DNA of 6,153 bases from Chloroflexota bacterium (lineage in GTDB: Bacteria; Chloroflexota; UBA5177; JANWHV01), in NCBI GenBank assembly GCA_028287725.1, contig JAQBPC010000197.1, positions 1 to 6,153 of the forward strand, given 5' to 3'. Within the stretch, counting starts at the first letter, position 1; every line of letters starts with the position of its first letter. The position numbers were made by a program, and so were the translations under genes. Under the pieces are notes generated by a model that worked only from the letters and a program-made list of their open reading frames with translations, was not told the DNA's origin and did no database searches. Positions 1 through 3,825 of the stretch are shown piece by piece.

Positions 1-1
1 A

Positions 2-2113
2 CTGGGCCTGAGCGACGACCACGACGGAATCTTGATTCTCGATCGCACTATTCTTTCGTCTGAGGTTCCGTCACAGGTCAGGGTCGGCACGCCGCTCTCC
101 GAGTTCGTCGGGGAATGGGTACTCGAGCTCGAAATCACGCCGAACAGGCCGGACTGCCTGTCGGTATATGGCATGGCGCGTGAGGTCGCCGCGATCACTG
201 GGGCTACCCTGCAGCCGTTCCCGCAGCCTGCGATTGCGCCGTTCACCCGATCCGCGCATGGCGTCACGCTTGCGATCGAGGATCCAGATCTGTGCAGCCG
301 CATCTCGGCAGTTGTTATCGAGGGAATTGCCGTTGGTGATTCACCAAAATGGCTTGTGGATCGGCTCCAAGGCGCGGGCATGCGGTCAATCAATAACATC
401 GTCGACGTCACGAATTATGTAATGTTAGAGCTCGGTCAACCGCTGCATGCCTACGACATGGACAAGCTGAAGGGACCTAGCCTGCGGGCGCGGCGCGCAC
501 GTCCTGGCGAACGCATCACGACACTCGATGGGGTGGAACGCGAGCTGACGACCGATACGCTGCTCATTACTGACGATGAGAGGCCTGTGGGAATCGCGGG
601 CGTAATGGGAGGCCTTGACACCGAGGTTAGCGCCGATACACGAAATATCCTTCTCGAGGCCGCCACATTCAATGGTCGGAACATTCGCCGTACGAGCGTC
701 GCGCTGGGCCTGCGCTCCGAGGCTTCGAGCCGTTTCGAGAAAGGGCTCCCAGTTCAACTAGCCCCCAAAGCGGCCCGACGCGCCGCGGCACTCATCGCCG
801 ATCTTTCCTGCGGCGAGGTCGCGTCCGACGTACTGGTCACGGGCATGCCCGATCCCGAGCCGCGTGTCATTCCGTTCGGCTTCGTCGAAGTAGGTCGTCT
901 CCTGGGAGTCGACTGGAGTGCCGAGCATATTAGCGCGAAGCTCGAGGCACTGGGCTTCACCGTCAACGGACTGGTCGCAGGTGAAATTGCGGTAATTGTG
1001 CCGTGGTGGCGTAACGACGTCGCCGAAGGCGCGGATCTCGTTGAAGAGGCTGCGCGGATCACCGGTTACGATGCGATTCCGGAAACATTATTGCGAGGCA
1101 GCGTTGAACCACGACCGATCTCCCCGGGCCAGCAACAATATTCAGCGGCTCGCGCGGTCTTACTGGCATCCGGCTTAAACGAAGGAAGTAGCCCTGCGCT
1201 GACCAGTCTTCGTAGTTTGGAGACACTCCGCCCACAAGGTCTCGAGGAGCCGTGGCTTTCGTACGTTGTACCCCATGCGTCGTTCATCGCCGAAGCCGGC
1301 AGCAACTTCGAGCCGGTTCGTGTGGTAAATCCACTCACTCCCGAGCGAGAGATTCTCAGACCAATGTTGTTGCCGGGCCTTCTAGAGGCGCTGCGCGATA
1401 ATCTGCGGGCCGGCGAAGATCGAGCGGCATTCTTTGAATTAGACTCATGTGCGTTTGCGCGTCCCGGCAATCTTCCGGTGGAACGACGCTCTCTCTCCAT
1501 CGCAATGGCAGGCGAGCGGTGCGAACGATCTTGGGCAGTTCCGCCTGCAGCTGCGGACTTCTTTGACCTTAAGGGCATTGTAGAGGTGCTGATCGAGCGT
1601 CTTGGAGTCAAGGACGCGAAGATCGTGTCAGGTAGCAATTCGCTCGTTCACCCAGGGAGATCCGCGGCTTTGGAAGTCGACGGCGTCAACGTCGGGTTCT
1701 TCGGCGAACTTCATCCGCAAATTGCGGAAGCATGGGACCTTGGGAACAGACGTGCATACGTGGCAGAGTTCGACTTTGATGCGATTGCGGCGAAGTGTAG
1801 CGACGAGCGTGCGTTTGCCGAATTTTCACGTCAGCCGCTCGCGAAACGTGACCTCGCGATTGTCGTCGACGAATCGCAGGCGGCTGCCTTGGTGCTTGAG
1901 GAAGTTCGCAGGGCCGCAAAAGGCCTCTTGGCCCGCGTCAGACTTATCGATGTGTACCGGGGCGATCAGATTCCACTGGGAAAGAAGAGTCTTGCTTGCT
2001 CTCTGGACTTCCAGGCGCCGGACCGCACACTGACGGAGGACGAAGTCGAAAAGCTGATCTACAAGATTCGACGTACCCTCGAGCATCGTGTCGGCGCAAC
2101 TTTCCGGGCGTAG
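2..2113 (+). CDS. pheT: Phenylalanine--tRNA ligase beta subunit (5'-truncated by window edge)
   Basis: This is the beta chain of the cytoplasmic alpha2-beta2 synthetase that charges tRNA-Phe; beta supplies tRNA binding and editing of mischarged Tyr-tRNA-Phe. About 703 residues are visible against a usual length near 800, so roughly 100 are missing at the N-terminus. The frame is open to the left edge, and LGLSDDHDGILIL before the first possible start (TTG at 32) is the end of the EMAP II-like tRNA-binding domain, so 32 is not the true start. Next come the B3/B4 editing domain (VDVTNY and LGQPLHAYD at 401-457, GVMGG at 599-613, LGLRSEASSRFEKG at 704-745), the B5 domain (WWRND at 1004-1018, with acidic D/E/E at 1034-1048), the catalytic-like core (VVNPLTPEREILRP at 1322-1363) and a C-terminal FDX-ACB anticodon-binding domain from about 1823 to the stop (KRDLA, then DVYRG and GKKSLA). 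pheS probably lies just upstream. No internal damage is seen. Confidence 0.97.
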   Translation: MGLSDDHDGILILDRTILSSEVPSQVRVGTPLSEFVGEWVLELEITPNRPDCLSVYGMAREVAAITGATLQPFPQPAIAPFTRSAHGVTLAIEDPDLCSRISAVVIEGIAVGDSPKWLVDRLQGAGMRSINNIVDVTNYVMLELGQPLHAYDMDKLKGPSLRARRARPGERITTLDGVERELTTDTLLITDDERPVGIAGVMGGLDTEVSADTRNILLEAATFNGRNIRRTSVALGLRSEASSRFEKGLPVQLAPKAARRAAALIADLSCGEVASDVLVTGMPDPEPRVIPFGFVEVGRLLGVDWSAEHISAKLEALGFTVNGLVAGEIAVIVPWWRNDVAEGADLVEEAARITGYDAIPETLLRGSVEPRPISPGQQQYSAARAVLLASGLNEGSSPALTSLRSLETLRPQGLEEPWLSYVVPHASFIAEAGSNFEPVRVVNPLTPEREILRPMLLPGLLEALRDNLRAGEDRAAFFELDSCAFARPGNLPVERRSLSIAMAGERCERSWAVPPAAADFFDLKGIVEVLIERLGVKDAKIVSGSNSLVHPGRSAALEVDGVNVGFFGELHPQIAEAWDLGNRRAYVAEFDFDAIAAKCSDERAFAEFSRQPLAKRDLAIVVDESQAAALVLEEVRRAAKGLLARVRLIDVYRGDQIPLGKKSLACSLDFQAPDRTLTEDEVEKLIYKIRRTLEHRVGATFRA

Positions 2114-2156
2114 GGCGTTTGGCCACATGCCCACCGGCGCACCAGAACGTGTCGAA

Positions 2157-2162
2157 AGAGGT
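2157..2162 (+). promoter_or_regulatory. Shine-Dalgarno site of the SDR gene
   Basis: AGAGGT lies 7 bases before the ATG at 2170, a near-consensus ribosome binding site at normal spacing. It decides the start: an in-frame GTG at 2149 overlaps this site and has no comparable signal before it. The protein from 2170 opens with a short lead of about eight residues before the first Rossmann strand, as is usual in this family. Confidence 0.75.
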
Positions 2163-2169
2163 AAGCGCA

Positions 2170-2889
2170 ATGGAACGGGAACTCGAAGGTAGAACAGCGA
2201 TCGTCACAGGAGGTACTGGAGGACTTGGACCGGCCGTGGCTCGCGCGCTTCTCGAGGCTGGAGCGCATTGTGTGATTACCTTCAAATCGAAGTCGAGAGC
2301 GGATGAGCTCGATACAGAACTAGCAGGCCATGGGTATAGTTACACTCTCCAAAGCGTGGACATCCTGGATCAAAATGCCGTCGATGCAATGGTGCGTGGC
2401 GTCCTTTCCGAATGTGGACAAATCGATATTCTTGCGCACTTGGTCGGCGGGTACATGGGAGGCAACGAAGTACAGGACATGCCGCTCGCGGATTGGCGCC
2501 TCATGTTTGATTTGAATGTGAACTCTGCATTCATTGCCTTCAAGGCGGTACTCCCTGCCATGCAAGCACGAAATTACGGCCGGATAATTGCAGTCGGCTC
2601 GCGTTCAGCGGTGCGGATCAGCCCAGGCGTGTCCGGATATACCGCGTCTAAAGCGGCGTTACTCGCATTGGTCGAGAGTGTCGCAGAAGAGAACCACGCT
2701 CGAGACGTAACAGCGAACGCTGTACTCCCCAGCATTATCGACACTGCATTAAATCGCGCGGCAATGCCGAAAGCCAATCGCGACACATGGCCGAAGCCTG
2801 AACAGATCGCGGAAGTATTTCGATTCCTCGCGAGCGACCGCAGCGGGCTCGTCAGCGGCGCGGCAATTCCCGTGTACGGCCACGCATGA
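2170..2889 (+). CDS. SDR family NAD(P)-dependent oxidoreductase
   Basis: A 239-residue classical short-chain dehydrogenase/reductase, full length for the family (about 250), cytosolic, substrate unknown. The Rossmann glycine motif TGGTGGLG is at residues 13-20. The catalytic tetrad is complete: N116 in LNVNSAF, S144 in AVGSRS, Y157 and K161 in YTASK. The C-terminus has the familiar FLASD...VSGAAIPVYG ending. Two points are unusual. The common NNAG motif after strand 4 is replaced by HLVGG (residues 90-94). Strand 2 ends in FKSKSR rather than an acidic residue, which hints at NADP(H) preference (inference). Resemblance to 3-oxoacyl-ACP reductases is general to the family and not enough to call fabG. 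It follows pheT by 56 bases on the same strand with no terminator seen, so cotranscription is plausible. The start is ATG 2170, preceded by AGAGGT. Confidence 0.93.
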   Translation: MERELEGRTAIVTGGTGGLGPAVARALLEAGAHCVITFKSKSRADELDTELAGHGYSYTLQSVDILDQNAVDAMVRGVLSECGQIDILAHLVGGYMGGNEVQDMPLADWRLMFDLNVNSAFIAFKAVLPAMQARNYGRIIAVGSRSAVRISPGVSGYTASKAALLALVESVAEENHARDVTANAVLPSIIDTALNRAAMPKANRDTWPKPEQIAEVFRFLASDRSGLVSGAAIPVYGHA

Positions 2890-2924
2890 TTTTCGATTGA
2901 TTCGCGGCGAACCCACTTGGCGTA

Positions 2925-2953
2925 TTTTCGCTTGGTGAGTGCGGTGGTACACT
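2925..2953 (+). promoter_or_regulatory. Predicted rsfS promoter with extended -10, leaderless architecture
   Basis: TACACT at 2948-2953 fits the -10 pattern TAnnnT and is preceded by TGG (2945-2947), the extended -10 form. A poor -35 candidate, TTTTCG at 2925-2930, lies 17 bases upstream. Transcription would begin about 7 bases after the -10, at or next to the rsfS ATG at 2961. No Shine-Dalgarno sequence sits between the promoter and the ATG, which fits a leaderless message. The prediction rests on sequence pattern only, and short -10 matches are common by chance. Confidence 0.45.
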
Positions 2954-2960
2954 TAGTCCG

Positions 2961-3353
2961 ATGACGACACAAAACGAACAGCCGATCGCTCAGGAGCCCG
3001 CTGCCACCCTGAGTGCTCTAGACACCGCACGTTATGCCGTGGATGCAGCATCCGACAAGAAGGCACAGGACATCGTACTTCTCGATGTTAAAAAAATCTC
3101 CAGCCTCGCAGATTATTTCGTGATTTGCTCTGCCAGCGTTGACCGGCAAATTCGTGCTATCGCCGAAGGGGTTGAAGAATCGCTCGACGCGGTAAACGTG
3201 CCGCCGTACAAGCGGGAAGGAAATCCGGTTGACGGCTGGGTGTTGCTCGATTATGGCGACGTGATTGTTCACGTTATGAGCACTGAACAGCGTGAGTTCT
3301 ATCGTCTCGAACAGCTTTGGGAACAGGCACAGATTGTTGTGAGAGTTCAATGA
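2961..3353 (+). CDS. rsfS: Ribosomal silencing factor RsfS (Iojap/DUF143 family)
   Basis: A 130-residue protein of the RsfS/Iojap family, which binds uL14 on the 50S subunit and prevents joining of the 30S, lowering translation in starvation or stationary phase. After a variable, probably disordered N-terminal lead of about 16 residues, the single conserved domain runs to the end: ALDTARYAVDAA, AQDIVLLDV, the strongly conserved SLADYFVICSA, RQIRAIAEGVEE, GWVLLDYGDVIVHVM, and FYRLEQLW with terminal VVRVQ. The last blocks look Chloroflexota-like from memory. ATG 2961 is the only start candidate, because the frame is closed by a stop at 2898 and no ATG, GTG or TTG lies between. No Shine-Dalgarno sequence precedes it; see the promoter at 2925-2953. 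The gene begins 71 bases after the SDR, and a small membrane protein gene follows after 24 bases. Confidence 0.95.
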   Translation: MTTQNEQPIAQEPAATLSALDTARYAVDAASDKKAQDIVLLDVKKISSLADYFVICSASVDRQIRAIAEGVEESLDAVNVPPYKREGNPVDGWVLLDYGDVIVHVMSTEQREFYRLEQLWEQAQIVVRVQ

Positions 3354-3377
3354 TCGCGATGCGAAACGGTTCAAGGC

Positions 3378-3569
3378 GTGAGCGATAAGGGTCCCTCACG
3401 GCGCAAGCCGTTTTTCTTCGGCATGGCTGTCGGCGTTGTCGCCGGTTTGGCCCTGGGTTCCACGCTCGCGGCCATTTTCGGAGACGATGTATCCGTGCTG
3501 GTTGGGAACGTGGTCAAGCGTATTACGGGCGAGCGCGAAGAGCCTAACTTCGAGCTTCTGCTTCAGTAA
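3378..3569 (+). CDS. Small single-pass membrane protein, possibly YtxH-like
   Basis: A 63-residue hypothetical protein. A basic N-terminus (SDKGPSRRK) leads into a Gly/Ala-rich hydrophobic segment at residues 11-34, enough for one membrane helix and likely oriented with the N-terminus inside by the positive-inside rule. A charged tail of about 29 residues follows (KRITGEREE), ending in NFELLLQ. The glycine-rich helix with a short charged tail recalls YtxH-family proteins, but the typical post-helix signature is not clear, so the family is a suggestion and no function is proposed. GTG 3378 is chosen because it includes the positively charged lead. The ATG at 3423 would cut into the helix. The Shine-Dalgarno region is poor (AAGG only one base before the GTG), so coupling to rsfS, whose stop is 24 bases upstream in the same frame, is likely. 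Confidence 0.7.
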   Translation: MSDKGPSRRKPFFFGMAVGVVAGLALGSTLAAIFGDDVSVLVGNVVKRITGEREEPNFELLLQ

Positions 3570-3570
3570 G

Positions 3571-3609
3571 CTCAAGGGTCGGCGATGGAGCTCACTGACC
3601 CTCGGTGAG
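3571..3609. terminator. Bulged hairpin after the small membrane gene, candidate terminator
   Basis: AGGGTC (3575-3580) pairs with GACCCT (3597-3602) around a 16-base loop. The stem continues as CTCA (3571-3574) with TGAG (3606-3609) past a three-base bulge, giving 10 pairs in all. It starts one base after the TAA of the preceding gene. No T-run follows on either strand, so it is not a textbook intrinsic terminator. It could be a 3'-end stabilising structure or act with another factor. Confidence 0.35.
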
Positions 3610-3619
3610 GCTGTCTCAC
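3591..3619. repeat. Alternating CTCAC / GTGAG / CTCAC arms
   Basis: CTCAC at 3591-3595 and again at 3615-3619 flank GTGAG at 3605-3609. GTGAG can pair with either copy (9-base or 5-base loop), and TGAG also takes part in the larger hairpin at 3571-3609. The three pairings are mutually exclusive in RNA. The arms are short, so this may be chance. Confidence 0.4.
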
Positions 3620-3644
3620 GCTAGTTATGCCGTGGCTATGCAGT

Positions 3645-3655
3645 CCGAAGTTCGG
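3645..3655. repeat. 11-bp palindrome CCGAA-G-TTCGG
   Basis: Perfect five-base arms around a single central base. It is too tight to form an RNA hairpin of the full arm length, so if functional it would more likely be a protein-binding site or part of a larger fold. Confidence 0.5.
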
Positions 3656-3657
3656 CC

Positions 3658-3668
3658 CAGATTATCTG
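3658..3668. repeat. 11-bp palindrome CAGAT-T-ATCTG
   Basis: Perfect five-base arms around one central base, three bases beyond the previous palindrome. A weaker version, GGAT-AAA-ATCC, lies at 3676-3686. Confidence 0.5.
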
Positions 3669-3694
3669 CTGTCTAGGATAAAATCCGGCGATAA

Positions 3695-3721
3695 GCATGG
3701 CTAGCGCAAAACGACCCATGC
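3695..3721. repeat. Inverted repeat GCATGG / CCATGC
   Basis: Six-base perfect arms at 3695-3700 and 3716-3721 enclose a 15-base loop. On the - strand, the direction of mutS2 transcription, the nearest T-run is four Ts about 11 bases past the stem, which is too far and too short for a good intrinsic terminator. Confidence 0.35.
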
Positions 3722-3733
3722 ATCTGGACGCAG

Positions 3734-3782
3734 CACATGCAGTTGACAACTACCCCGATCTTGACATGCAGATAACACATGC
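3734..3782. repeat. ACATGC direct repeats
   Basis: ACATGCAG occurs at 3735-3742 and 3764-3771, and CACATGC at 3734-3740 and 3776-3782. TTGACA occurs at 3743-3748 and 3761-3766, but neither copy has a -10 element at suitable spacing on the + strand. The meaning is unknown. Confidence 0.45.
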
Positions 3783-3794
3783 CGATGCGGCCGT

Positions 3795-3805
3795 TCACTA
3801 AGTGA
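3795..3805. repeat. 11-bp palindrome TCACT-A-AGTGA
   Basis: Perfect five-base arms around one central A, about 20 bases past the mutS2 stop in the direction of mutS2 transcription. It may contribute to 3'-end structure of the mutS2 message. No T-run follows on the - strand. Confidence 0.45.
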
Positions 3806-3825
3806 GCCTGGTTCCTGCGCGGCAA

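Larger units (their letters stand above)
3570..3825. other. Convergent intergenic region, no convincing gene
   Basis: This is the 256-base gap between the + strand operon end and the - strand mutS2 stop. It should hold terminators for both transcripts. I find no tRNA cloverleaf. The only open frames are short (25 codons at 3627-3704 on +, 35 codons at 3673-3780 on -) and lack ribosome binding sites. It holds a bulged hairpin, several short palindromes and repeated CATGC words, listed separately. Confidence 0.8.

Noticed and set aside
32..34. TTG as the start of pheT
   Set aside because: The frame is open to the left edge and the residues before it match PheT, so the gene begins outside the window.
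1066..1638. 190-codon ORF on the - strand opposite pheT
   Set aside because: It is Ser/Arg-rich with no recognisable motif and lies fully antisense to an intact conserved gene; a typical shadow in GC-rich DNA.
1996..2169. Longer SDR starting inside the pheT 3' end
   Set aside because: The extra N-terminal residues are only pheT read in another frame. ATG 2170 has a good Shine-Dalgarno site and gives a normal family length.
2906..2931. Possible terminator between the SDR gene and rsfS
   Set aside because: Only a 5-pair stem (GCGAA/TTCGC) with a 15-base loop and no proper T-run; too weak to call.
3627..3704. 25-codon ORF in the convergent gap, + strand
   Set aside because: It has no Shine-Dalgarno sequence or promoter and no recognisable protein character; this length is expected by chance.
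3640..3720. Possible tRNA gene in the gap, prompted by a GTTCGGCCC stretch
   Set aside because: It resembles part of a T-arm, but no acceptor, D or anticodon stems can be formed around it.
3673..3780. 35-codon Cys-rich ORF on the - strand just past mutS2
   Set aside because: The clustered Cys residues come from the repeated CATGC DNA words, there is no ribosome binding site, and no known small protein matches.
3743..3789. Promoter from the TTGACA words in the gap
   Set aside because: No TATAAT-like hexamer lies 16-18 bases after either copy, and no + strand gene follows.
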